From positions 1 to 64,000 of the forward strand of contig BJHF01000023.1 of assembly GCA_014191855.1 (NCBI GenBank): a stretch of 64,000 nucleotides of DNA, read 5' to 3'. Each line of letters starts with the position of its first letter. Within the stretch, counting starts at the first letter, position 1. Positions 7,860-16,406 of this stretch are shown piece by piece. The stretch is from Deltaproteobacteria bacterium (GTDB lineage Bacteria; Myxococcota_A; UBA796; SXON01). Below the pieces are notes generated by a model. The model saw only the letters and a program-made list of their open reading frames with translations. It did not search any database and was not told the origin of the DNA. Both the position numbers and the translations under genes were made by a program.

Positions 7860-8570
7860 ATGAACCGCCGCCCCGGACCCAACGCCACCCCCTTCGCCAC
7901 GCGCGCGCACAAGCCGATCCACTTCCCCACCGTAAACCCGTATCGGGATGCGCACGAGTCGTTCGGCCCCGAGCTGATCGCCGCCGAGGATGCGCCCAGA
8001 AGGAAAGGCGCGTGGGCAGCCGAGTTTGGCCGGATCACGCCACTAAACCTGGAGTTGGGTACCGGCAACGGGAGCTGGCTGGCCACCCGGGCGGCATCCG
8101 CGCCGGCCGAGGACTGGATCGGCCTGGAGATCCGCTACAAGCGCTGCGTTCAGACCGCCGAGAAGGTGGTAAAGGCTGGTGCGGGGAACGCGCGCGTCGT
8201 GCGCTACTCGTGGTTCGAGCTGGAGAGCCTGTTCGAGCCCGGCGAGCTCGCCGCGATCTACATCCACCACCCCGATCCGTGGTCGAGCTGGTCGAAGGCG
8301 AAGCACCGCCTGATCAAGCCGGAGTTCGTGGCCGCGGCGGCGAGGCTGGTGCGGGCCGGCGGCGAGCTTCGACTCAAGACGGACTTCCTCCCCCATCGTG
8401 ACGCGCTGCTCGCGGCGCTGCCCGCCGCACCGGAATGGCAGTTGATCGGCACGAGCGACGATGTGCGGTCGAGCGGCGCCCCGTGGCCCGACGAGATCGT
8501 CACCGGGTATCAGGCCAAGTTCGATGGGCTGGGGTTGCCTGTCTACGCGGCATGGTTGCGGCGGGTGTGA
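7860..8570 (+). CDS. trmB: tRNA (guanine-N7)-methyltransferase TrmB
   Basis: A 236-residue SAM-dependent enzyme making m7G46 in the tRNA variable loop. Motif I is LELGTGNGSW (64-73), followed by DWIGLEIRYKR. The family-specific catalytic segment is HHPDPWSSWSKAKHR (136-150), equivalent to the usual FPDPWPKKRHHKRR, with the Asp kept. The frame is open upstream, but the ATG at 7860 (MNRRPGPNATPF) is chosen because everything before it is low-complexity. The 3' end overlaps the end of the convergent surface-protein gene by 28 nt. Confidence 0.9.
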   Translation: MNRRPGPNATPFATRAHKPIHFPTVNPYRDAHESFGPELIAAEDAPRRKGAWAAEFGRITPLNLELGTGNGSWLATRAASAPAEDWIGLEIRYKRCVQTAEKVVKAGAGNARVVRYSWFELESLFEPGELAAIYIHHPDPWSSWSKAKHRLIKPEFVAAAARLVRAGGELRLKTDFLPHRDALLAALPAAPEWQLIGTSDDVRSSGAPWPDEIVTGYQAKFDGLGLPVYAAWLRRV

Positions 8571-10297
8571 GGGCCAGCCCCCCGCCGCCGAACCGCCAGC
8601 GCTGCGCCCAAACCGGCTCCCACCCCCAAAAGCCCCGCGCCATCCCCGCACCCCTCCCCGCCGCACTCGCCCGCCACGGCTTCGTCCGTCGGATCGCTGC
8701 CAAGCTGCCACTCCTCGGCGTTGGTGTAGCCGTCGAGATCCGGGTCCTCTGAGGCGTCGTCGCGCGAGGTGTCGAGCCCGTTCTCGCGCTCCCAGGCGTC
8801 GCCCATCGCGTCGTGATCGTTATCGGCGGGCAGCTCGATGTCGAGGTCCGCGAAGTCGTCCCCGTTGTCGACGAGCAGCACCCCAGCCGCCGCCGCCGAC
8901 CGGGATGCGTCGTACCACATGGGCGCCCAGCCACGATCGGTGGGGCAATACCAATAGTAGGAAACCGCTATGGTAACCGTGGTTTTGTCCACGCCGAGCA
9001 CCTCGTAGCGTCCGTCGCGATCCGTCGTCGCCGTCCAGCGGCGCTCCTCCCCCGTCGTCTCCGTAACCGACACGGATGCCCCGTAGACCGGCTCGCCGGA
9101 GTCCCCGGTAATCGTGCCGGTCAGACGCGCGCCCAACTGGAGCGGGAGCGTGTAGCTCGTCGCCCCGCTCACCGAAAAAACGCGTCGTTCGCCCTCTTCG
9201 TCGAGGATGAACCCCGAAGTGAAGCCGCCATCCTCGCCATACACGTACAGGTAGAAGTCGCCCGGGTACATCCCGAAGATCGTCACGCTGCCGTCGTCGG
9301 TGAGGCCGTCGCCTCGCCCCACACTGTAGGTGTCGTTGTACACCAGCACAGACGCCTCGCTGAGGTCGCCCTCGCCGGTGAAGTTCAGGGTCAGGGTGCT
9401 CTCAGCGGGCAAGGACAGGTCGATCGTCGCGTCGTCCCCTTCGTTTGGCACCGACAGGACGCCCCCGGGACGGTCGGCGTCCGGGTAGTACGTCGTCGCG
9501 AGGCCGGGAGACTGCGCCCAGGCCACCACATCGCCGGGTGGCAGGCCGTCAGCCGAATAACTGCCATCTTCGCCGATCGTCGCCGCGAGCACCTGCTGGG
9601 TTGCGTACACGAACACCGAGCCGGAGGGCACCGGACCATCCGGTCCCGAGATCACGCCGGACACCCGAATCCCGTCGAGCAACGCCAGCTCGCCCACGTC
9701 GGTCTCCGAACCGGCGGCGAAGGAGCCGCGCTCGCTGTCGAACTCGCTGTAGGTCTGGCCGAGGTACTGTTCGGGCCAGCCCTCGCCCTGCACGAACACG
9801 TAGAACGCCGAGCCGCTCAGCTCGGCGTCCAACCCCGTGATCACGAAGCTGCCATCGGCGTCCGTCGTCGCATCCCGCGCGATCAGGCTCACGCGGGGCT
9901 CGGCCCCGTACGCAGTCACCCGCAGGTCGGGGACCGGCACGCCGGCAAGGTCAACCACCCGACCGAACACCGTCGCTCCGACGGTGAGCGCCTGGTCCAC
10001 CCCGGACCGCACCTCCTCCTCGCCGAGCGCCACCGCCTCCGAGGCGCACGCGTCCCACTCGCCGCCGTAGAACCGATCCCCGTGAGGATCGGCGTTCGGG
10101 GGCAGGAACCGAAGTCGGTATTGATCAGTAGGAAGACCCACGATCGACCACTCCCCACCATTACGGGTCGTCGCATATCCGTACTGGAACCGCGAATCGT
10201 AGGCGAGCACGGTCGCCCCCGCGATCCCCTCCCCGTCGGCGCCGGTCAACGTGCCGGCCAGCTCGGCGGCGAAAACCAGGCCCGCAAAGAACATCAC
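8543..10297 (-). CDS. Secreted carboxypeptidase-regulatory-like repeat protein with MYXO-CTERM-like tail
   Basis: A 584-residue exported protein. A signal peptide (MMFFAGLVFAAELAG) precedes about five repeats of the carboxypeptidase regulatory-like/CNA-B type, each with the pattern GxVxGxxGxPVxGAxVxV then TDxDGxYxxxGL. Near residue 520 there is a thrombospondin type-3-like calcium segment (DNDHDAMGDAWERENGLD, then DPDLDGYTNAEEWQLGSDP). The C-terminus has GGEGCGDGAGLLGVGAGLG, then an Ala/Val stretch and RRRG: a Cys, a glycine-rich hydrophobic segment and an Arg cluster, as in MYXO-CTERM surface sorting signals. An extra tail (AGPHTRRNHAA) follows, overlapping the trmB end. It probably sits on the cell surface. 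Confidence 0.75.
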   Translation of the reverse strand: MMFFAGLVFAAELAGTLTGADGEGIAGATVLAYDSRFQYGYATTRNGGEWSIVGLPTDQYRLRFLPPNADPHGDRFYGGEWDACASEAVALGEEEVRSGVDQALTVGATVFGRVVDLAGVPVPDLRVTAYGAEPRVSLIARDATTDADGSFVITGLDAELSGSAFYVFVQGEGWPEQYLGQTYSEFDSERGSFAAGSETDVGELALLDGIRVSGVISGPDGPVPSGSVFVYATQQVLAATIGEDGSYSADGLPPGDVVAWAQSPGLATTYYPDADRPGGVLSVPNEGDDATIDLSLPAESTLTLNFTGEGDLSEASVLVYNDTYSVGRGDGLTDDGSVTIFGMYPGDFYLYVYGEDGGFTSGFILDEEGERRVFSVSGATSYTLPLQLGARLTGTITGDSGEPVYGASVSVTETTGEERRWTATTDRDGRYEVLGVDKTTVTIAVSYYWYCPTDRGWAPMWYDASRSAAAAGVLLVDNGDDFADLDIELPADNDHDAMGDAWERENGLDTSRDDASEDPDLDGYTNAEEWQLGSDPTDEAVAGECGGEGCGDGAGLLGVGAGLGAALAVRRRGAGPHTRRNHAA

Positions 10298-11031
10298 GAC
10301 GGCACCTTCAGGCCGAGCTTCCCGAGCCGCTCCCGCACCCCGCTCTCGCCCTCTTCATCAAGATGCAGCTCCAGCTTCGCCGGGTTGAGGGCGAACCAGT
10401 TCACGACCGCCTCAACCCCCTCCCCGTAGCCGGAGCTCGCAGTGGAAACGAGCACCGTCGCCGCCGGGTCGACGTGTTTCGATGCCCAGGCGGCCGCCGC
10501 CTCCAACGGTACATCGCGCGCTCGCACCGGATCGTACGCGCACACGGCGACCGCCACTACCCCACACACGAACGCCACCGGCTGCCCCGGGAACAAGAGC
10601 ACGAGCACGCCGGGAACCGCGGCAACCGCGTGCCGCCATCGCTGCGGCCGGCGGATGTCCAACGCGAGCGTGTGGAGCCGCACCGTGGCGGCGGAGGGGT
10701 TTCCCACGATTACCGTCCACGCCGACGCCCGCGGCCACACCACCCAGCCCGCTCCGAGCAGGACCACCACGGCAAGCGAGAAGGAACCCCCGATCAACGC
10801 CCACTCAGCCTGAGCCCAGCCGGCGAGCGAGGATCCCAGGGCTACCACCGCTCCCACCAGGGCGTCCCGATTCGCTGGAGCCCGCGCCGGGTGCCCGAAC
10901 ACCCGCGCGGGGTGGCCGTTCGCGGTCAGACGATCCGCCAGCGCCTGCATGCCGCTGCGCGCGCGCGGACCGACCAGCAGGGGCGCGCCGCTGGGGGCGC
11001 CAGTCGCCGGGGTGGATGAGTCGCGGATCAT
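10294..11031 (-). CDS. Hypothetical integral membrane protein
   Basis: A 245-residue protein starting at MIRDSSTPATG; a further in-frame start 16 codons upstream is less likely. An N-terminal soluble part (LLVGPRARSGMQALADRL) is followed by about four hydrophobic helices between residues 60 and 165, and a C-terminal soluble domain containing ATVLVSTASSGYGEGVEAVVNWF. The stop overlaps the start of the large surface-protein gene by 4 nt, so the two are co-translated. The C-terminal part vaguely resembles membrane-anchored peptidase-like proteins, but I see no catalytic motif. Function unknown. Confidence 0.6.
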   Translation of the reverse strand: MIRDSSTPATGAPSGAPLLVGPRARSGMQALADRLTANGHPARVFGHPARAPANRDALVGAVVALGSSLAGWAQAEWALIGGSFSLAVVVLLGAGWVVWPRASAWTVIVGNPSAATVRLHTLALDIRRPQRWRHAVAAVPGVLVLLFPGQPVAFVCGVVAVAVCAYDPVRARDVPLEAAAAWASKHVDPAATVLVSTASSGYGEGVEAVVNWFALNPAKLELHLDEEGESGVRERLGKLGLKVPS

Positions 11032-11114
11032 TGGCTTCGCAGCATACCGCGCGGCATCGCCGCTTGCCGACGACGACACAACCCCGTAGGATGCCGCCCT
11101 GCGAGGATACCGGG

Positions 11115-11879
11115 ATGCGTTTCCGCGGAACTGAGTACACGGGTAAGGGGCAGATCATCGCGATCGTCGATTCCGGCGTGGATGTGCGCGACCCTCGGCT
11201 GGCAAAGGCGAACATCACGGGCTGGAACGTCACGCTCAACGCCACGGCGCATGCGTTGTTGGCCTCCGACTATGCCGATGAAAACGGCCACGGAACGGAG
11301 ATCGCCGCGGCTGTGTTCGCGGTCGCGCCCGAGGCGCAGCTCATGTGCATCAAGATCATGGATGCAAAGCTGCGCACCAGCGCGGATCTGATGGCGGCCG
11401 CGATCGAGCTGGCGGCCAAGAACGGCGCGGGCGTGATCAACCTCTCGCTCGGCACGCCAAACATGGGAAAGGCGCTGTTGTTGCGAGATTGTTGCGCGAA
11501 CGCCGTGGAGAAGGGTGCCGTCGTGATCGCGGCGGCGCACCCGAAGGGCGAGCGAGCCTACCCCGCCGATCTTCCCGAAGCGGTGGGGGTGGCCAGCCAC
11601 CCCGACTGCCCTCCGGAGAAGTTCTACTACTTTGCGCCGCACCGCTTCCCGGCGCGGCAGTGGGGCGCCCTGAGCGGGAAGTTCCTGGGGCACGGCTACA
11701 CGTCCCCGCCGGCTACGCAGGAGCGCGGGGTGTACAAGGGCTCTGGCCTCGCCACGGCGAACCTCACGGGCCGTATGGCGTGCCTTCGTGAGGCGTTGCC
11801 TGGAGAATCCCCCACCAACGTGATCGAGCACCTCCGCCAGATCGCGCTCACGCCAGTGCCGGAAATCGGGTACGCCTGA
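11115..11879 (+). CDS. Subtilase-fold (S8) protein lacking catalytic Ser and oxyanion Asn
   Basis: A 254-residue protein with no signal peptide. The fold is clearly subtilisin: IIAIVDSGVD carries Asp19, DENGHGTEIAA carries His59, and GVINLSLGTP matches the substrate-binding strand. The usual GTSxA nucleophile motif reads KGSGLATANLTG (Gly211 where Ser is expected), and the usual AAGN oxyanion segment reads IAAAHPKG. It is therefore probably a pseudoprotease, perhaps a binding or regulatory protein. It is the first gene of a five-gene run with a FadL-like porin 2 nt downstream. The ATG at 11115 begins exactly where the conserved domain starts. Confidence 0.75.
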   Translation: MRFRGTEYTGKGQIIAIVDSGVDVRDPRLAKANITGWNVTLNATAHALLASDYADENGHGTEIAAAVFAVAPEAQLMCIKIMDAKLRTSADLMAAAIELAAKNGAGVINLSLGTPNMGKALLLRDCCANAVEKGAVVIAAAHPKGERAYPADLPEAVGVASHPDCPPEKFYYFAPHRFPARQWGALSGKFLGHGYTSPPATQERGVYKGSGLATANLTGRMACLREALPGESPTNVIEHLRQIALTPVPEIGYA

Positions 11880-11881
11880 CC

Positions 11882-13357
11882 GTGAGCCCGGTCCTCGCCG
11901 CGTTGCTGTCGTTCACGACGGCGGCTCACGCGAGCCCGATGGAATTCTATGGCTTCGGTGCCCGGAAGATGGGGCGCGGGGGCGGCGGCGTGGCGCTTGC
12001 GGAGGGCGCCGAGTCGATTCTCGTGAACCCGGCCGCGCTGGCGGGTCAGCGGTATCCGCAGGCGTCGATCGGGTTTGTGGGGATCGACACCGAGTTTGAG
12101 CCCATCCCCTCCGTCTGGTGGGACACGAACCGGGATGGCCTGGTTGACGAGACGGACGCCCCGCTGGAGATGGGCCCCGACTACGACGCGGTGCAAGGCT
12201 TCATGCTCGGCGTTACCCGCCCGATCGGCACGATGTTCTCGTTTGGACTCGGCTTGTTCCTCCCGATGGACCGCCTGCTCCGGCTCCAGACCTTCGAACC
12301 GCAGCTTCCCACGTACTTTCTCTACGCGAATCGAGCCCAGCGCTACGAGCTGGCGATCGGCGCCGGTTTCCGGCCGAAGTGGGGCCTCTCCGTCGGCGGC
12401 GGCTTCCAGATGATCCCGCGGGCGAGGTACAAACTGACCGCCACGCTTGACGTCACGGTTTCCGCCGCCGAAGCTGGCGACTCCGCCGCGTCGGACGTCG
12501 TGGGCGTGGGGCTGGACGTACATGAGATGTCGCTCGACCTCGTGCCCGGCTTCGCGCCAATCGTCGCGTTGCATTGGGACGCGGGCGAGGCCTTTCCCGT
12601 GCTCGATGGCCTGGAGGTCGGCGCCTCCTGGCGCGGAGACGCTGGCCTGCCGGTCGATGTGGACATCGACCTGCAGGTCAACGCGCGGACGGAGGCGATC
12701 GGGGACCTCAACGCCACGGTCCTCCCGTTGTACCTGGGGATCAGCCTCGGGGTCTTCGACCACTACACGCCGAGCCAGCTCAACCTTGGCGTCGCCTACG
12801 AGATCGCGGACACGGTCGTGCTCACCTTCGACGCGAAGCGCACCGCTTGGGACCAGATGACGCCGAGCATCGCGAAGGTGACGCACCTCACCGTGAACGG
12901 CGCTGGCCTTGAGATCCCGGACGGCTCCGCAACCGACGGCAACCCCTTCGACGTGCAGCTTCAGGCCACCTGGTCCCCCCGTGCGGGCACCGAGCTCAAG
13001 CTGCCGCGCTTCAAGCTCTGGCCGCGCTGGGGCGAGTGGGAGATCGACGTTCAAGGCGGCGTTGGCTATGAACCGACCCCGCTTGTGAGCCAGTCCACCG
13101 CCACCGCGCTGCTCGACGGCAACCGTACGATCTTCGCCCTCGGCTTGGGCTTTGAGCACGATGATCCGTTTCGGCGGGCGGGAAACGAGCGCCGCGTGCG
13201 CCTCGATGGCTTCTTCCAGTACCACGTTGTCCAGAGCGGCGCGCTCGACCGCGGTGCGCCCGAAACCCCCACGGCGGGTTATTCGGTGGACGGTTCGCCG
13301 ATCCCCATCGGCGGCCACCTGCTGGCCGCAGGGGTGCAGTGGGGTCTCGAGTACTGA
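11882..13357 (+). CDS. FadL/OmpP1-like outer-membrane protein
   Basis: A 491-residue protein with GTG start and signal peptide (LAALLSFTTAAHASP). The mature N-terminus (FYGFGARKMGRGGGGVALAEGAESILVNPAALAG) matches the hatch region of the FadL family, which conducts hydrophobic molecules across the outer membrane. Alternating hydrophobic/aromatic strands continue to the end (VQWGLEY, aromatic terminal residue as in barrels). Asp-rich inserts such as DTNRDGLVDETDAP may bind calcium. It lies 2 nt after the subtilase-like gene and directly abuts the MmgE-like gene. Substrate unknown. Confidence 0.7.
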   Translation: MSPVLAALLSFTTAAHASPMEFYGFGARKMGRGGGGVALAEGAESILVNPAALAGQRYPQASIGFVGIDTEFEPIPSVWWDTNRDGLVDETDAPLEMGPDYDAVQGFMLGVTRPIGTMFSFGLGLFLPMDRLLRLQTFEPQLPTYFLYANRAQRYELAIGAGFRPKWGLSVGGGFQMIPRARYKLTATLDVTVSAAEAGDSAASDVVGVGLDVHEMSLDLVPGFAPIVALHWDAGEAFPVLDGLEVGASWRGDAGLPVDVDIDLQVNARTEAIGDLNATVLPLYLGISLGVFDHYTPSQLNLGVAYEIADTVVLTFDAKRTAWDQMTPSIAKVTHLTVNGAGLEIPDGSATDGNPFDVQLQATWSPRAGTELKLPRFKLWPRWGEWEIDVQGGVGYEPTPLVSQSTATALLDGNRTIFALGLGFEHDDPFRRAGNERRVRLDGFFQYHVVQSGALDRGAPETPTAGYSVDGSPIPIGGHLLAAGVQWGLEY

Positions 13358-14746
13358 ATGAGCGGTCCATTGAACGAACTCTCCGCGTGGGCCGCGTCGC
13401 TAACGGCGACCGCCATCCCCGAAGATGTGGCGCGAATCGCGCGGCTGCAGCACCTCGCGCTCGCGGGGGCGGCGCGTCGCCTCGCCGGGCTGCCCTCGGG
13501 CGTCGCGTGTGGAGGGGGTGAATCGGGCTTGATCGCAGCGTTTCTGCTGTTTGGCTTCGACGACCATCTGCTGGGCGGGCGCGTCGGCGCCGCCTCCGCG
13601 CCGGTGGGCTGGGCGCGAGCGAATGGGAGCCTGGATGCGCTGATCGCCGCCACCGTGGCCGCGAACGAGCTGGCGGGGCGCGCCGGCCTCGCCTGCCTGC
13701 TGGCCCACCGGCCCGACGAGGTAGACGTTCGCACGATGCGGGTTGCGGCCGCGGTGATGCGGGCGAAGCTCGCGGGTGCATCCGCCGGGGAGCTGAACGC
13801 GGCAGTGGAAGGAGCGCTCGCGGGCGGGGGCGGCCTGCCGATGGCGGCGGTGGCCGATGTGGCCGGTGCCCAACAGGCGGCGCGCGGCATCCTGGATTCC
13901 GGCGGGGGAAGCCCGCTTGTGGAGGCGATGGCAGGCGTGCCCCTCCTCAACCCCTGGACGGGCGGCGGTTCCGTGTGGCTCTCCCGCACGCTGGTCGTAC
14001 CGCGGTTCCCGGGAACCCCCTGGGCCAACGTGGCGCTGGATGCGCTGGACGTGATCCTGGTCCGCCACATGAAGGCAGGCGAGAAGCGCCTTCGCGCCGA
14101 CCAGGTGGAGCGCATCGAGCTGCGCACGGCCTTCGGGCCCGCGGCCACGGAAGCCGGCTCGGCGGGCTTCGGCGCGCCGGCGCTCGGCGCGTGGTCCATC
14201 GCCGAAGCCTTCGGCGTGATGGTGGCGCACCACGAGCTCGGCCCCGAGTGGCTGGACGCCGGGGCGGCGCCCGAAAAGACGGAGGAGGTGGCGGCCGTGG
14301 CCTCGCGGCTCTCGATCGTTCACGACTGGCGGCTCTCCGTGCGGAAAGGCAGGATTGCGGCTGAGTCCATGGGTCCGCTGCTCGGTGGGGCGGGCGCGAG
14401 TACGGTGCTGCGCGCGGCGAAGCCGCTGCTGCTGGGCCGACCCGACCCCGAGTCGATCGTGCCCATGTTCCAAGAGCGCCCCTGGTCGATCGTGCGGGCG
14501 CTGCGGCGGCCCGGCGGGCTGGGGGCTTGCCAGCTTGATGCCGCGCAGTGCTGGCCCACGGAGCTGAAGCTCTACACGACGCGCGGCGGCTGGTGGCCAG
14601 AGCGCCGAAGCGTACCCACCGGGGGCGGTGTTGGCCTTGAAGCGGCGGCGAAAGCGCGTTTCGGCCACGACACACGCGCCGACGCGCTCCTCGCGGCCCC
14701 CGGTGAGCAGCCCGCCGCGGAGTGGATCGCCGAGCTGCGGGCATGA
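13358..14746 (+). CDS. MmgE/PrpD-like protein
   Basis: A 462-residue soluble protein. The N-terminus (LSAWAASLTATAIPEDVARI, then ARLQHLALAGAARR), the helical segment AATVAANELAGRAG, and the C-terminal ADQVERIELRT strand match the MmgE/PrpD family in order. That family includes 2-methylcitrate dehydratase and iminodisuccinate epimerase. The family's usual GH-containing active-site segment is not obvious, so activity is uncertain. The ATG immediately follows the porin stop, and the end overlaps the next gene by 4 nt. Confidence 0.55.
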   Translation: MSGPLNELSAWAASLTATAIPEDVARIARLQHLALAGAARRLAGLPSGVACGGGESGLIAAFLLFGFDDHLLGGRVGAASAPVGWARANGSLDALIAATVAANELAGRAGLACLLAHRPDEVDVRTMRVAAAVMRAKLAGASAGELNAAVEGALAGGGGLPMAAVADVAGAQQAARGILDSGGGSPLVEAMAGVPLLNPWTGGGSVWLSRTLVVPRFPGTPWANVALDALDVILVRHMKAGEKRLRADQVERIELRTAFGPAATEAGSAGFGAPALGAWSIAEAFGVMVAHHELGPEWLDAGAAPEKTEEVAAVASRLSIVHDWRLSVRKGRIAAESMGPLLGGAGASTVLRAAKPLLLGRPDPESIVPMFQERPWSIVRALRRPGGLGACQLDAAQCWPTELKLYTTRGGWWPERRSVPTGGGVGLEAAAKARFGHDTRADALLAAPGEQPAAEWIAELRA

Positions 14747-15246
14747 TCGCGGTGCTTCATGCGCTCAACGTCGTTGCCGGCACGATCCACGGCGGCGCGC
14801 TGCTGGTGTTCGCGCTGTTGCTGGCGTTCCGGTCGAAGATCCCGCATGTCCGCACCGAAGACGTTGTGCGGGTGTACCGGGCGTTCGGCGGCGGGATCGG
14901 GCTTTCGCTCGGGGTGTTCATCCCCACCGAGCTGTATCGGCACATCGTGGGGCTCAACCCGGGCGTCGCCCTCCCAAACGCGCTGGCGCTGCGCTGGGAT
15001 ACGACGAATCACAGCTTCCTCTCAGCCAAAATGCTGATCCTGTTCGTGCTTTGGGTGAGCTATGTACACTTGGAGATCTGGACCCTGGAGCCGACCCGCG
15101 GACTGGACAAGAACGGTTCGATCGCGGACGTGGCCGCGTACGAGGCCGCCGCCGGCCGCGTCAGCCGCCAACTGAGCTTCAACGCCGTGTTGTTCGCGTC
15201 GGCCCTCGTCCTCGGCGCCCTCACCCAGAACTGGCCGGGGGCCTGA
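14743..15246 (+). CDS. Small integral membrane protein
   Basis: A 167-residue protein with about four transmembrane helices: around 1-30, 48-70, 92-112 and 140-160. The ATG at 14743 overlaps the preceding stop (ATGA); a start 21 nt upstream would add seven residues inside the previous gene. Histidines within or near the helices (IHGG, NHSF, VHLEI) might bind haem or metal, but no family is recognised. Translational coupling with the MmgE-like gene and the 49-codon gene suggests a shared function. Confidence 0.65.
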   Translation: MIAVLHALNVVAGTIHGGALLVFALLLAFRSKIPHVRTEDVVRVYRAFGGGIGLSLGVFIPTELYRHIVGLNPGVALPNALALRWDTTNHSFLSAKMLILFVLWVSYVHLEIWTLEPTRGLDKNGSIADVAAYEAAAGRVSRQLSFNAVLFASALVLGALTQNWPGA

Positions 15247-15248
15247 CG

Positions 15249-15398
15249 ATGATTCACCCCGTGCCGATGGCGCCCTGGCATGCCGGGGAGTGGTTCTTCT
15301 TTCTGCTCGCGAACGCGATCGTGTTCTACTTCTGTGCGCCGAAAGTGCTCGTGGACGTGCGAAAGTGGCTCGCGCCGAAGGGCAGCCGAACTCCCTAA
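15249..15398 (+). CDS. 49-residue single-pass membrane microprotein
   Basis: A short gene 2 nt after the preceding membrane-protein stop. The product begins MIHPVPMAPWHAGEWFFFLL, continues with a hydrophobic helix (to about residue 32) and ends in a basic tail VRKWLAPKGSRTP, so one transmembrane segment with a positively charged end is expected. Its stop overlaps the stop of the convergent CoA-transferase gene by 3 nt, leaving no room for a terminator. Coding status rests on position and the well-formed helix/basic-tail layout. Confidence 0.55.
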   Translation: MIHPVPMAPWHAGEWFFFLLANAIVFYFCAPKVLVDVRKWLAPKGSRTP

Positions 15399-16372
15399 TA
15401 CCCCTCGTGCTCCCCCAATCGCGGCACAGGCCCCCACACGGGCCCCGTCGGCGGATGTACGAGCCCATCGTGGGTGAACAGGCCCCGCGCCGCCACGTGG
15501 GGATGGGACGCGACTTCATCCGGGCGTAGCACGGGAATCACGCAGGCGCCGCCCAGGCGCTCGAGCCACACGTCCCGGGGTGCGCTAGCGAAGAGGGCGG
15601 TCAGCGCCTCGGCCGAGGTGTCCCCGCCGGTCGCGGCGGCGAGCACGGCGTGGAAGTGCGGCTCCAGCGCGGCGACGCTTACAAAACCGCCGTCGGAGCA
15701 GGGATAGAACGCGTAGATGGGAACGCCGCCGGTGAGCAGTTCATCCGGCGCCGCGCGCGCGGCGAGCTGGGCGAACTGGGTTTGTTGAAGGCCCACGAGG
15801 CCATCGAGCATGGCGATGTCCAGCCAGCCCCCTCGCCCGGCGTGGAGGGCTCCCAGGATCCGGAGCGCGGCCACGAGCCCTCCGGCCGCGAGGTCCCCCC
15901 ACTGCATGCGGGGAACGCTTGGCGTCTGCCCGCCGAACATCGCCGCCAGTGAGAGAAACCCCAGGTCGTGTCCCGGTTGATCGGCGAGCGGACCCGTTTG
16001 CCCCCAGCCGGTCAGCGAGGCCACGACCAGCTTCGGGAACCACGCGCAGAGAGCCGCTGGATCGAGCCCAAGCCGCGCCATCACCCCCGGGCGAAAACTC
16101 TCCACCACCACGTCGCTCTCGGCCGCGAGATCCAGCACCCGCTGGCGACCGGCGTCGGAGCGCAAGTCGGCCACCACGCTCCGCTTGCCCCGGTTCAGCG
16201 CCGCGAACCAAGCCCCAACCGCTTGGCCGTCCCGCTCCAGCACCGGCGGGAAGTGTCGGAGATAGTCCCCACGCCCGGGCTCCTCGATCTTGAGCACCTC
16301 CGCGCCGAGCCCTTGCAGGCACAGCGTCGCGAACGGGCCGGGCAGCAGGCGGCTGAGATCGAGGACACGCAT
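15395..16372 (-). CDS. CaiB/BaiF family (class III) CoA-transferase or alpha-methylacyl-CoA racemase
   Basis: A 325-residue enzyme of the formyl-CoA transferase/AMACR family. N-terminal VLDLSRLLPGPFATLCLQGLG, then AEVLKIEEPGRGD, is the family CoA-binding signature. LNRGKRSV and ESFRPGVMARLGL follow, and PGHDLGF carries the probable catalytic Asp136. SLTGWGQTGP just before it resembles racemases, as does the shortish length, so a 2-methylacyl-CoA racemase is a little more likely than a transferase. The chosen start omits a few residues usual before VLDLSRL. Convergent with the plus-strand run. Confidence 0.88.
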   Translation of the reverse strand: MRVLDLSRLLPGPFATLCLQGLGAEVLKIEEPGRGDYLRHFPPVLERDGQAVGAWFAALNRGKRSVVADLRSDAGRQRVLDLAAESDVVVESFRPGVMARLGLDPAALCAWFPKLVVASLTGWGQTGPLADQPGHDLGFLSLAAMFGGQTPSVPRMQWGDLAAGGLVAALRILGALHAGRGGWLDIAMLDGLVGLQQTQFAQLAARAAPDELLTGGVPIYAFYPCSDGGFVSVAALEPHFHAVLAAATGGDTSAEALTALFASAPRDVWLERLGGACVIPVLRPDEVASHPHVAARGLFTHDGLVHPPTGPVWGPVPRLGEHEGY

Positions 16373-16406
16373 CGGCGGGGGTTATCCGTTCGGTTACAGC
16401 GCGGGG

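Noticed and set aside
10482-11114. N-terminal extension of the subtilase-like protein.
   Set aside because: The extra 211 residues are Arg/Pro-rich, lie antisense to another gene and precede the conserved start of the fold.
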